The notes below the pieces were generated by a model. It was not told the origin of the DNA. It saw only the letters and a program-made list of their open reading frames with translations, and searched no databases. DNA of 64,000 bases from Ceriagrion tenellum. Taxonomy: Eukaryota > Arthropoda > Insecta > Odonata > Coenagrionidae. The DNA is taken from NCBI GenBank assembly GCA_963169105.1, contig OY720633.1, forward strand, positions 147,209,200 through 147,273,199, written 5' to 3'. The translations under genes and the position numbers were made by a program. Below, one piece after another: positions 10,311-23,399 of the stretch (the stretch's first letter is position 1; every line of letters begins with the position of its first letter).

Positions 10311-12589
10311 GTGAGTACTCGTTTACATAAATGTTGATATATATTGCTTCCTCGCAAATACATTTTCTCTTTGTGACGCGTAGTTTTTACCTACCAGTAA
10401 TGCAATATATTCTTCGTTCCTGACGGCTTTATTTCCTTCACTATGTAAGTACGCACATGTTATATTTGAATTGGTAATAAGTATTTTTCACTTAATTTTT
10501 TCTTCCTTAAAATAGTTTAATTCGCCATAGCACATGAGCTCGGCCTAGCTAATTGATTGGGCCGCTTTATTCTAGGGTGATCATGATTGAAAAAAATGTT
10601 CATTTTTCTGTTAATAGTTTTCTTTCCTTGAAAATATTGGGTCGTGATCCTCAAATATGGTCTGTAAAAATTGTATGAAGATATTCAAGCCTGCCGAGAA
10701 CATGGTGATGATTTTACATGTTTAATACCCACTGTCCCCAAGCAAAATTTAATTGACTTTATCGAGTTTTACACATATTAAGGAGACTGCAATAAACAGA
10801 ATTCAAATTGATGAAATTCACCCTTTCTTCAATGCACACTATTATTGGACAAGATATCAGAATGTAATAGATATTAGATCGGAAGTGAAACTTTTGTTAA
10901 GTATCGTTGCCAGATAATGAAGGATGCCTAAATGTATAAATATTGGCAGAGAATTCGCTCCATAACATAATTGCCAAGGATAAATATTCCTTAGAGTGCA
11001 CCCTGCTAAGAGGAGTACTTTAAATCCCGCAAATCAACTGTAACATCGTTGAATTGTGCCCCGTGTGACTGGATAAATATGCTACACGGTCGTAAAACAT
11101 GCTAAACGTGGAGAGAATTGCATTCACTACATCGTATTGGTGAAGCTTGCCTGGATGTGAATGACAGGGTAAGTGTATAATGCACTATCAATCAAAAACA
11201 AAGTTCATTCTGAAACAGGAAAATACCACTGTTGATGATTGATAAAATTTTAAATTACAGTTTCATAACATTAACTTTACCAGGAACATACATTACTCGT
11301 TAATATTGTTGAGAAGCCTATTTCTTATAAAACTCTTCTGTTTATCGGGCATAGGGGACTCAAGCCATGTATAGTTACGTAAACATGCATTCAGGCCTAT
11401 TTAAAGCTTTCCTGTAGGATGTCGAGTTACCATTAAAACCGCAGAATGATAAGCATCAAATCATATAAAATTTTCTGGAATGAAATGAATATTTAGAGAT
11501 TCAAAAATGTACCATGGAAGCTATAACAATATTCTCTGACTTCTGAAGATAAGACTTTTGAAGACTGACTTTTGAGTAATACCTTTCTAATGAAAATACA
11601 TAATAAGATTTTATTGACGAAATGATGTTTAATTATTATTGAAATTTATAAAATCTCCTACGCCTTCAATTTCACTCTTTAAACCTTCTCCAAGCTATTG
11701 GTGATTCTAAATCTAGTTGGGGAATTTAAAAAAAATTGTCACCGAAAAGTAAAGGGAATGTAAGAGTGCTACGTTCTCCTGAAATGGGAATCCTGCGATT
11801 TGTTCCCTCCATACATACTTTTCGAAATGCTTGGGTCTTTCTCATTTAATGGTAACTTTTACTCAAACCATATTAATAAATATGAAGTAAGCACCTGATT
11901 TCGGCACTTTAGCATTATCTTAAGGTAAATTTGTTAATAAGGTGTAAGAATAAGTTGCCATTAAACGTGGAATGAAAAAATACCAAATAGTTAGCAATTT
12001 GATTGTTTTATTTACGTATTTTTCTCATGTTACCATGGTATATTACAATAAAAAAATTAAAATTACAAATACGTTACCTTCAGTGACTTTACCGTCGAAT
12101 TTTGAATGAAATTTTTAATGCTTAATCGAGTACCATAGGTATCTTTGACGATGGACGTCATTAGAAATCACCTCTTAATACTTGTTGAATATATGTACTT
12201 TCCTGAGTGAACTCTTTTGTACGGCCCAGTAGATTACATGTGTTACTAAATATTGTACAAAAGGAACTGTGACTCTCGTAGAAGAATAACATTTACGGGA
12301 ATATATATTTGATAAATTTCAAGATGTATAATTGAAAGCGTTGTTATACCGCTGCTAAGACTCACTTTCCTGCACAAAAATAGCCGTTACTTAGCTATTT
12401 AGTGAACATGCTGATGATATATTCCTAAAACAAATAAGGCAATGAAAAATCGCCGTATACTTGAATGTAAGTTATTTCAAGGGCAGAGACATTCACCATA
12501 AAGGTTAAATTGTTTCCAAAAATGAAAGTGTTTTCCCATGTGAAATAACAAGTGGACATCAAGATCTTTAATAATCTCCTTTCCTGACG

Positions 12590-12830
12590 GGACCGAGGTA
12601 AGAATATCGAGGGAATGGACAAAGTAAACAGGGCAAGCCGATCTTGGCAGAGATCGAAAAAGAGTGATAGGAGTTGGGTCGGAAGGAGGCTGCGAAGGGA
12701 GGGCAATATTTGTTGTGGGGCAAGGGGTCCAGAGAGGCCGCTGCGATGGAGTAGGGGGATATAGGGAAGGGGGCGAGGAGAGGAGAAGGGGTGGTCGGAA
12801 CGGCGGCCATTGCGCTACGCCTGAGAGACT
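12590..12830 (+). other. Polypurine-rich island
   Basis: The + strand is strongly G+A rich (for example GGGATATAGGGAAGGGGGCG and GAGGAGAGGAGAAGGGG), standing out from AT-rich flanks. It produces overlapping chance open frames on both strands without any domain. Possible roles such as triplex-forming DNA, a GAGA-factor-type element or a repeat remnant are unproven. Confidence 0.6.
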
Positions 12831-14759
12831 GAATCTGAACCGCATGCGAGGCTATCTCCTCTGCGTTGCCTTCGCGGCGTTCAAAGGCCAATTGAATATG
12901 AGTTTTTTTTTCTTTTGAATGCGGGGAAATTTCTTTCAAGATTTGTTTTGGTGAACTACATACTTTGATTCTTATTATTGGTTATAGCAATTCGTGGATT
13001 TACCTCGTCCTATCTAAGGAAGTGGCTATAAAATGCTTCAGTAAAGCATTCAAATTGATTAACCAGTAATAATGCACACATTTTTTGTTCACAAACACAA
13101 GTTAAAGAAATATGTTTGTTATGCATATTGTCATTTCATAATGTGATTCATCTCGCGTAATCTATGCCCATTAATTCTCTAATAGTACGGAATAGAACAT
13201 TATTATAGGTACATTGTTTTTTAATATGAATTATCACCTGATATTATCAATAAAGATAACTAAAGTAAATATAATTTGCTCCCATTCACTCACCTATAAA
13301 ATCACGTTCATTAGAGTTCGTAATTTTACTTTTTTCTCTTGCATTGTGAAGTGATCATCAACGAAACTCGTTATTTCATTGCGTTTTTGAAATCCTTCTT
13401 TTTGGGATTTGATATGAAAAAGAATTCAGTGAGATATTAGTAATCTTTCAATAATGCTTACTGGTTGCGATTGCTTTCATTTATAACCAAAAGGCGAACA
13501 TTACCCTAAAAGTGGACTCAATTATTAAAAGTAAATTCTAAATGTGAAAATTTATTCTTTTAGACTGAAATGCCAAAAGTGAGTGTATATTTTTTGCTTA
13601 AGAAACAATAAAATACAATAAAACTGTAATAATCACTTTTCAAACCAGAAATAATCTCCTCTCATTTATGTAGCTATTTATCATATTAATTTTTCCAATA
13701 TTATTGTATCTAATATCAATGAGAATCATCTTTAATCCCTTTAAAGCTTCATTTGGATGCAGTATTCATCTTACCGAAATAAGAAAAGAATGACGGCGTG
13801 AGGAATTTAAGGTGGAATTAATGGCGGATCACCAATGGGAGAGAAAACGGCACGATGCTCCTGAAATTAGGATGTTTCAATAATAACTAACCAAAAATCT
13901 ACAAAATCAGCTGCTAAAACACTCTAAAAAATCAAGCAATATCTTACTTTTGCATAATTAGAAGCTCCTTCAATTGAGGAAGAAATGCATCAGTGTTGGA
14001 AAGAAAGGTTAGTTGTGAGAAGCCGCAGAAGTCAGCATCAGGTATTAACCTGCTCTTAGAGATGTAGAATAAGGAGGATATAGTTAACCATCTATCCGGA
14101 TGACATATTACTGTACTAAAGTCCTCTTCATAAAGAATTTAGGATCGGATTACGGGTAATAAATTTCTCTCAGCAGGTAAGAGTACAGGCCACAGTACCA
14201 CGAAGATTGCCCAAATCCGGCAGCCATCCGAGGTTGGGAAGTAACTTAGCCAACACTCTTATTAACGATTTGGTTCAATTTGGGAAAACGCAAATGTTGC
14301 GCCTTTTAAAAATGTTTATGGTATATTTTCTTCAATTTGACGGACATTATTTTAGTGAACTCATATATTAGCGTAAACAGTATTACTATAATGGGTGGAA
14401 AAAGACTCTACACTATAAATCAGTGATATCTTTCAGGAATCTACAGAGTCACTCCGTGTGGAATAAAAAAATATAGAACGAAAACAGGGGTAAACAGATC
14501 GCGGCGAGAGTAGGTAGAGACTGGGTCGGCGGTGAGTCTAACTTTTTTTAAAAGGTACCTTAACGTCTGGCTGTGGCTTTCTTCCACTATTCAACCCCTT
14601 TCCTTCTTCCATCGTCCTTTTCTTGAGTTCCCCGCATTCTTTCAGCCCACTTTCTTCTGTCTCTCCACTCTCACCTCGATGATTAATCTCCGTGGCAGGA
14701 TTTTTTTCCCTTTATAACTCTCACGGCAACCTTGGTCGAAGAAAATGGATGCTGATGGA

Positions 14760-15720
14760 AAGGCAGCGTGGTGCGAGGTTATTCCCCTAGGAGGGCGCGG
14801 GGGTGGTTGAGCTGGATATCAGTGGCGGGAGTGTAGGAGAATGACGCATGGTTACATGGTGGGGATGGTGGGGGTGACGTAGGAACTATCGTGACGTGCC
14901 TAGTCTGCGCTGCTCGAGACGAGAGGGCCGGGAAAAACAAGGTTACGGGGGAAAGAAAGGGAAAAGAGGGGAGAGAAAGAGGGAACATCAACGCTGGATG
15001 AAAAAAACACCGGAATTAGATTTCAAGCAGAAGTTCCGAGTTTTGAAGTGACGCAGGGAGTGTGTGAGGGGAAATAGATTGATTAAAGAACGAAAGGGTC
15101 AAGGAGATAGGGTTTGAATATGAAATGGAGATTGATGGGGAATGGCAACTTTTTTTTTAGAGGTTCCTCGAGCTACGATGGTTATTTCTTTTAAACTGCT
15201 GGTCTTTCTAACTGGAGATGTAGAGGACATATGTGTCAGAGGATGGGGAAAAAATGGCCCTTATTGAATGAGAAGATGTTGGTTCGCCCCATGCAAGGGG
15301 AGTGGACCCGTTAGGGAATGTGGAAGTCGTAAGTGATAGTGGACGGCCGAAAAGGAGGAAGATGTTGAAGGAGAAATCTTTGGCTGAACTAGAGTGTCCT
15401 ACGCAGGGATGACGGGGTGGATGGAAAGTTTTCTCCCTTCCGTGAAAGGGCAGCGGGGAGGTGGCGTATGGATTGCGGGGATGTAATGGGAAGAGAGTGA
15501 GGCGGGTGGGTCGAGAGGGTGATTTTGCTCGAGGAAAGCGCCGTCCGACCGCTGGGTGGGAGCGACAGTTTGAAAGAAAACGTAGTAATGGCAAAAGGAG
15601 AAGGGGAGCTAAGCCTCAGACTTACTTTCTCTTTTTTCCTTCTTATCGGGGGTGTCATTTTTTGGGACAGATTTTGGTTCCTGCTGAGATTCTTCCCGAA
15701 TACGGTTGGACGAAAAAAAA
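14760..15720 (+). other. Long polypurine-rich island
   Basis: Nearly 1 kb with strong + strand purine excess and higher GC than its flanks. It includes GGAAAGAAAGGGAAAAGAGG at about 14950 and many GAGAG words. Overlapping open frames at 15208-15791 on both strands have biased composition and no recognisable domain, so I leave them uncalled. Candidate intronic regulatory element at most. Confidence 0.6.
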
Positions 15721-17781
15721 CCAAAGGTATTATTAATGATAAAATTAATATAGAGAGATCACTTTCTGAGTTATTTTGTCTGCCGTTGTGATAAGTGACT
15801 ATTAGTTAGCTATTACTCGGAAAAAAACCTGACACGCGTAGCTTCAGAAGATGAGTTTGGACAAATTATACGAAAATGACGAATAAATTCTTTAAAAAAA
15901 TCTTGAAAAAATATGTTCCTTCGTGTGAACTATCTTTGTCATTTCACCTTCTTTGCAAGAAACACATGGCTGGATATTGACAAAACAATAATATAGATAG
16001 ATGGAAGGGATTATTAAGTCATAACTAAGAAATAACAATACTTGAAATAAGATTAAGAATTTTCGTGTTCCTCACAGTAAGTAATGTAATTTAAGTTTCC
16101 TGGATCATTGACATATAAAGGCTGTTTTTAGGGAAGGTCTACTACCGTAACTCGTCATAGGATATAAGTTGGCTAGGACTTCACTTCAATAAATTTGTCA
16201 TATATTTAAGTGTATCGCTGTATTCAAATATGAAATTGTTACGAAACTTTTCTTCACTCAATTCACTGCTGTAAATTTTTAACTATTTTCGAGAAGTGAT
16301 TATAACGATTAAGTTAATGTGGCCTTAAGTAATTTATTGTAAAATGTTATCGTAAAAGACTGGTTTGACATTCATCATTTAATCACTGAAAGGTGGACTT
16401 CAAATATTCCGAATTAACTAAATATAGCCTTAACGTATCGTGCGTTCAATGAGGACGTTTCACCGTGATGTGTTAGTCAAAAGAAACATTAAACTTAACA
16501 TTTGGTTCATTTAGTTTATAAGTACTGATTTTGGTTATGGTTTGCATTATCTGGTAAAAACCGAAATAATGATCGACAATATACTGATTAAATCGTGAAT
16601 TTATTTTGAATGAGCACTTACTCCTTGCTAGTGGAACTGACTACTCTCCGCAATTTATATTTAATTACTACAGTCTGACGTCAATTATAGCTTTTTTTAT
16701 CTAATAAGTCAAAAGTAAGGCGGTATGATGTATTAAATTATTTTTATTCAACTATCTTGAAGATTTGCTTCTTATGAACATTTTCCAAGGTAATGGTATT
16801 GGTGTTAGATAGCTGAATAGTATTTCGCTTCGTGTTTCTCCTATTGTTGCATTTAACTCCATATACTTTCACATTTTCACTATATTCATTTTACATGATG
16901 AGAATACGACAAGAGTCCTGTGTTTGAAAGACCGCATTTAAAAAATTAAATTATATTGAGTGAATATAGTCCAATTTCCATTTGGAATGACTCGTATTGG
17001 TTGTCAGAATCACAAAAAGTATAATAATTAAAGGCTATTTTTTGTGTTTTATGGATTCTATACATTTTGTCCTTAGAATTTAGGCTAAATTCGTCAATAT
17101 TTATTTGAAGTTATATCTCACACAAATTACCTTAATTCAGTAACATTAATAAATACCCAACTTAGTAGTAATTTAAATGTTTGAATCAAAGGGAATATTT
17201 AGAAAAGTGTTTTCATTCTTAATTATTTATCCGGAAATACAATGTCCTTAAGTTTAAAAGCGAGAATCCCTCAATCAGATCCTCTTCATTGAGCTCCATT
17301 TTCTTTTGAGCTCTATTATAAGATGGATTGATCTGGGCTTCATCTTAACTGAAAGATAAGCTGGACATAGCAATATTCGTCAACTGAAGGAAGCATTTTC
17401 AATAAGCCTTCGGGCCCCGAAAGGAATCATACCGGTTTATGGGCCCAGGCATGAAAATTTTATGCTAAATATTTTAAGTTAATATCCATAACTATCAGTT
17501 CATTTACATCGGAACCTGAATGAGATATATAAAATTGGATGAACCTCCCTCATACGAGAGAAGATTATATTATCTCCAGCTTACTTCCCCTATGGTCGGA
17601 GTTGATTAGTATTTTATATATTCATTGGGTTTTTATGGAAAATTGGTTTATGAAAAACTTCCCTTTGTTCCTTGCGTTGTTACATTGTAGTAATCTAAAC
17701 CCTTCTGCTCAGAGTATGTCCGTCTAACAAAAAAGCTTTGAAATGATAAAAGATTTAAGTTTCTCCTGGTGAATAGTATTC

Positions 17782-18018
17782 ATAAACTCTTCTGGGGCTG
17801 TGCACCAGGTGATTGGCTTCATGTTTGCCGACCTTTCGGAAAACGACTTGTTTTCCATTTTCAAGGCGTGTTACTCTGTCCGTGTCAGATGGTAAACTCT
17901 GAGTTTACCATCTGACACGGACAGAGTAACACGCCTTGAAAATGGAAAACAAGTCGTTTTCCGAAACGTCGGTTAACATGAAGCCAATCATATGGTGCAG
18001 AGCCCGAGAAGAGTTTAT
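17782..18018. repeat. 237-bp near-perfect palindrome (foldback element)
   Basis: Two 118-bp arms (17782-17899 and 17901-18018) are reverse complements around a single base at 17900. The inner 66 bp of each arm match perfectly; seven mismatches all lie in the outer 52 bp. The right arm contains a small hairpin (GGAAAAC at 17944-17950 with GTTTTCC at 17956-17962) followed by GAAACGTCGG. That layout resembles the stem II plus GAAAC part of hammerhead motifs in Penelope-like element terminal repeats. No terminal transposon signature or clear target duplication was seen. It is either a foldback MITE or two inverted Penelope terminal repeats. Confidence 0.9.
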
Positions 18019-19609
18019 TAAGCTTTGAAATGCTTTACTAGAAGATCAACTGAGCGGCTCTCAGATCTCTTCAAGGGCCCAGAACATGTGAAAAACTAAC
18101 ATTAAGAGGTAAATTTCCGAGAGGGGCTTTTTCTCATATGTTGTCGACGGTGAAGGTATTTAAGGTAAGGAAGAAGTATTTACTATAATCGTGGAGATAG
18201 AATGGTGAGTTTGAAGTAGGGCATTACTGGCTGATTCTGGGCTAAAAGTAAGGGCGAAATGTTTCTTTTCATTGTGAGCTTATGGGAATGGGAGTCTATA
18301 AGCCCCAGATAGGTCATGTTAAGAATCTTTTATCTTCTTTACCTGTCTTATACCAGATTTTGTTAGGAGGTTTTGAATTTACCCGGGTAGTGCGTCTTGT
18401 GGGTGCCACTTAAACGCATAGCTGGATTTAACTGTCACAGGTAAGATCATAGGTTATAAGAATTACCTGCCCTAATGAAAAATACCTCAGTTACTGAAAT
18501 TATTGCTTTTTGACTCATTTTATGTCTTCATTAATTCCTAAGAGTTAGAAAGGTGTCATGACCATTGACTGATTGACTGACTGAAAATATAGAAAATGGA
18601 GAAAATTGTAAGAATCTGGTGAGTTTTATGAATAGAAAGGAAAATTATTATTTATTCCGCCATTCAATGTTAACTTACGTGATGATGACACCGACGTTTT
18701 AAAACGTGCTATAACGTAAATAAAATAACATTCAATTATTATTTTTCATTAGTGAAAGTGAACTTCTATGTAGTAGAGGCGGATACAATTGAGCACGTGA
18801 GTTTTATTTTTACATGAGCCTAATTTTTAACTTATATGATTCTGTAGGCTTACAAGATCACCTAAATAATTACTTTATTGCTATGAGACAAATGATTTCC
18901 TCCTTTCTGAAGTTTCTATTAAGTAACCATAAACAAAAACGGATAGTATATATCGGAAATAGAATATGGTTTCGTATGAATCATTCTTATCTCACTTTAC
19001 ATAGTGACAGTTTAAATGCTATGATTGAAGTTAATTTTGGTACTGGTCTATGAGCTCATTTCATGGGAATCCAAGCAGCTATATTACTCGTCAAAATTTG
19101 AACATAATTTTGTTGGTCGTTTAATTGATGGGGAACAAAAACTATGGCGACTAATGGTGAGGTGCTGACGAGGTAAGTATTGCTGAAAAATGAATTAATG
19201 GGAAGAGTAAAACCTTGCGTAGGGATTAGGCCACATCAATATAAAATAGCCATTACTTTATCATCCTATCTGAAAGACGGACCACTACTGTTAAGATTTT
19301 TTTGTCATTGTGCCTCAGTATGGATCAGGATTCCAATGAAAAATCATAGCTAGATATTATAGCTCGAGGAATCGGGATATTATCTTTGTAAAGGTATGAG
19401 AATTTATGAGGAAGATTAGCAAACCTTATCAAGGACTATTTGGATACAAAGTGAGGAATTCAGGTATGATGCGTTACAATTCCCTTAATAAATGCTTAAT
19501 ACTTACATGATGTTCAAAAAGTTAGTAGTAACTTTGGTTACAAAAGATCTGTTAGAAGTAGGATAAAATAATTTTTGAGCAAGCTATACGCAAATGCACA
19601 TTTACCAAA

Positions 19610-19830
19610 TGTCCTACCTGCCTACTTTCATCCCGTCCCTTAACCTTTCGTCCCTCCATAACTTATCTCAGATTTCTTCGCCTTCTTTTGCCGTCAACCC
19701 TCGTTCCCCCGGCGTATAAGCTAAGCTGTCTCATTTCCCCTATAATCGCGACTCACCCATCTACCCACTGAGTCGCCACCCTCCTTACCACTTTTCTCTC
19801 TCACCCGGTTTACATCTAGCGGCCGCATCA
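19610..19830 (-). other. Polypyrimidine-rich island (+ strand)
   Basis: C+T-rich on the + strand, that is purine-rich on the minus strand, with repeated CCTTC, CTCCC and TCTCTC words. No gene. Similar in character to the other strand-skewed islands of this intron. Confidence 0.5.
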
Positions 19831-21289
19831 AATGGGCGAGCTACTAAATTCATTTTATCAGCCTCCCATATCCTTTCAATCTTTTTCCCTCTCTTCCGTT
19901 GCCTTACTCCGTCAACTGAGATCTATATAACTACAGAGTTGACCCCGCCATCCCCTTTAAGAACGCTATTATTGCGAGGTAAGCCCATGGTGAGAGAGAT
20001 GAGTTGAGATTAGATGAGCCAGATATTACATGTAAGAGCTAGTCCGGAGGGTAATTGTTTGATATCCAGATATTATGTCAATCTGTTAACAATACATATT
20101 TCTTTATAAAGCTCACTGGTTTCCTGATAAAGTCACTCTAGATATTGCAGAAGATATATTCCATGAAAGTGTAGAATGTTAATGGAAACTGAGAAAAATA
20201 CGATTGTTAAAACTCCCGAAGTTATAACCATGTTCAGGGCACCTCAAAATGGATCCTATTTTAACGAAATACAGAATTAAAAGAATTACGCCGAGAGTTT
20301 TGAAGAATGCCATAATGACACGCTATAAATTTACTTCTTACATTGTCTGTTTTTTCTCAAACTTCTACCTCTCTATTGCTGCTCATACGTTCAGTAAAAT
20401 AGTGGAGTCATCGTGGAACTCATGCTTCTAATTTTGCCAGTTAAGTGCCATAGTAAAAAACTGATTGGGTATGAGTAGCTGAAATTGCAGGAGCCGCATA
20501 TAAACCAAGAGCATTGTTGGATAAACAGTAAAGCAAACAATGAATTAAGATGTTAAAAAACATTTTCGGAATTGAATGAAAGACGGAACTCAAGTATTAA
20601 TCCGAGGCGACTGTGTATAGTTTTGATATTGTTGCTTGTATTATTATTCGGTGCTGCTGTGTCTTTCACTTACCATTTGTTTCAAACTCCTGCAACATAG
20701 ATAATTTAAAATTGTGTATATACAGGTAATTTTTTTTTCATTCAATCCCAATATCGATCCCCGGCTCCTATTTTACAAAATACATCTTTTGGTTTGTAAC
20801 TTGGTGGTTATTATGGTTTTGATGACTTATTTGCAATTTTAGATTCCTCATTTTTACTTGTAAGCACAAGGTTAAAATAGGTGTCAGTTTCAACAACAAC
20901 ATTATAGAGCAATTTGTTTGATGCCTTTTCCCAAAATAGTTACATTTTTAAATACAGACTGAAATTGGTTGAAATGGTTATTTGAAAAAAATGCGCCTGT
21001 ATTATGACACCTTGGCAATTTACCGTCTTACCTAAGTAAAAAATCATGCTCATCGTTAGCCTATTGCTTTACGATATGCATGAGTACTTTTATCTGCGAA
21101 GACTCCAGCGACATCCTAGTAAACAAAATTCTAATACTTAAGGAAAATCAATCACACGACAGCCTTAGTTTTAAAAGACATTGGGTAGGATACGTTTCAC
21201 AAGTTCGAATAACGTGTCCGAGGTGTTAAACCTGAGTCTTCACAGATTAACGATACTCGACTTGGATCCATTCACCTGGCTCGGTCATT

Positions 21290-21770
21290 CTTTCCACCGA
21301 TTTCTCCAATTCTCTACGGCACTTCCTCTATCTCAGCATCAATATTACTCCCTCTCCCTGGTTCCGTACTCTGTTTATTTTCCTCTCGCGTCCCTTCGGT
21401 GTAAGAGTCCCAAAAGCGCCGACCGGCGCCTTGCCTCACTCACTCTTACCAAGCGAAGAACCAAAGACAAAAGTCCTTTGCTTCGCCTCCTCCGCCTCCC
21501 TTCCACGCCCTATCATCCTTTCACAGCTCCCCGTTTAATCCCTTTCGTCGGCTCTCTAGTTGTTCCTCCTCCACCTTGTATATCCAATAGGAATTGATTC
21601 CTCTCTCCCGTCACGTACCGGCATCCGAGGTCATTAGCCCGCCCCGCTAAGTGGCAGCGGAGAAGAGGTGTAATACAGGTCCGGCGGTGTAAGAGAAAAG
21701 ATGACAGTAAGAGGGCAGAAAAATCGGAGAGTAATGAAGCATCTGCTGTAACAGTGAGAGAAAGGGTTTG
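21290..21770. other. Pyrimidine-rich then purine-rich island
   Basis: About 300 bp of C/T-rich + strand (21290-21600) is followed by about 120 bp of purine-rich + strand (21650-21770). The strand skew switches around 21600-21650. Open frames on both strands (21181-21597 plus, 21513-21852 minus) follow the skew, have no domain and are not called. Confidence 0.5.
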
Positions 21771-23399
21771 GTAAGGATGTTGGGCACATGGCTCTTGGTC
21801 GTAAATATGCCCGCTCGAGGAGGTCACTCTGGGAGATGTATCCGGCTTTCAAGTGGCTGCACGCTAAAGGTACTTGATTTATTCAAATCACGATATGCAA
21901 TATGCAACCTCAGATTTGTGAAACATATGTTTTATTGTTTTTTTTTGTAAATGATATAAACATACTCACCCCGCTATTTTCTTTGGCTCATGCGGTTTTA
22001 GCCCATGAATACAGCCTCCCCATTAATACTTTCCTCTGTAACCGCTTCTCTGTCATTAATGCATTACTTCAATGCTTTATTTATCTTAAGGGTTACCTAC
22101 GATCAAAAAATCGTATGGAATAAAGTGATATAAGCCGATACTGTTTGTAATTCTAGTGAACTGCTCATGCTACCATTCTGTCGTTAATCAAGCAATAAGC
22201 CAAAACGTACAAGACACACATGATGTCTGCGTGACCTAAACCTAAAATCGTGTAGCCACCTAACAATCAGGGCTTAATATCAATCCGCCACCATCCACAT
22301 TGCTTAAGATACCAGCAGACTGTCGCATTGTGAAAACTCAAGATATTATAATGAATACCTCGGGAGCTGTGCGTGATAGAGATACTCAGATAAACACCAT
22401 ACGCGGATGGAACGTTTGATTCCAGTAATAAAACATATGTCTAAAGTATTTTCAATACATTGCCTTCTTTTAGTAATGCGAAAAAATATTTATTCATCCA
22501 AGCATTAAAGGCAACGCTTAAAATTGCTAATTGTCCATATTCCATATGCGTAATGGCTAGCTGTATTATTTTCTGATTATGGGGTAAGTATCCAATTGCC
22601 AATGCCATTTAAAATATACGAAGAAATTATTAACAGCTTACTGATGCATTAAATGTTGCTGTATTACTGATATTTTGTACAAATGTATATCTAGTTCTCT
22701 GAAAGTCGAGGGTAAAAGCATTCGTATCGGCTCATAGTAAATATTTTAGACTGCTGATATGAAGCATTTAGAAGACACATCCTTTTTGTTAGAGAATTGT
22801 GTTGAAACCTAGGTCACTGTATGTCAATAAAAACTGGTGAAAATTTAACGAATGTAGGTTAATTTGAGATCAGATTATACCCACTACTAGAGAAAGTATC
22901 AGTCAAGGTTTTCGTGGTGATAGAGGACATCAACACGTTTGCGAATGCACATCAATCTTGAAAATTTATTTGCAGCTACGTAAAGAATCAATTATCTGGA
23001 ATTCTTAACAACGGAAGTATCTGAATAATGAAAGATTTTCAAGAATTTTGCGAACCTCACTTCATTTGTTTCACCATGCCATGAAGACAATATAGCCGCT
23101 AAAAAAAGCTATATTGAATCACTGTTTGGCTCTGTCAACCCCAAAGCTGCCAGCAAAGGAAATCGCACTTTACATCTAAAGAGGAATATCTTATTTCTTG
23201 CCGTGAATTCAGTTGCCAGTGATGACTCAAATGATGATGATTTTAATATTTTTATGCTAAAAATTTCTCTATAGATGTTTCTTTGTCACGTTACTTACCA
23301 CCAATTTTATCATAGAATCTTATACGATGAACAACAACTGATTCTCCAGTAATATTGCTCGCTAAAACGAAAGTGACCTAAACATCGGAAATAAAATAA

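Noticed and set aside
15208..15791. Overlapping open frames on both strands
   Set aside because: Compositional by-product of a purine-skewed island; mutually exclusive frames with no domain.
21181..21852. Overlapping open frames on both strands
   Set aside because: Explained by pyrimidine/purine skew; no domain or splice signals that build a gene.
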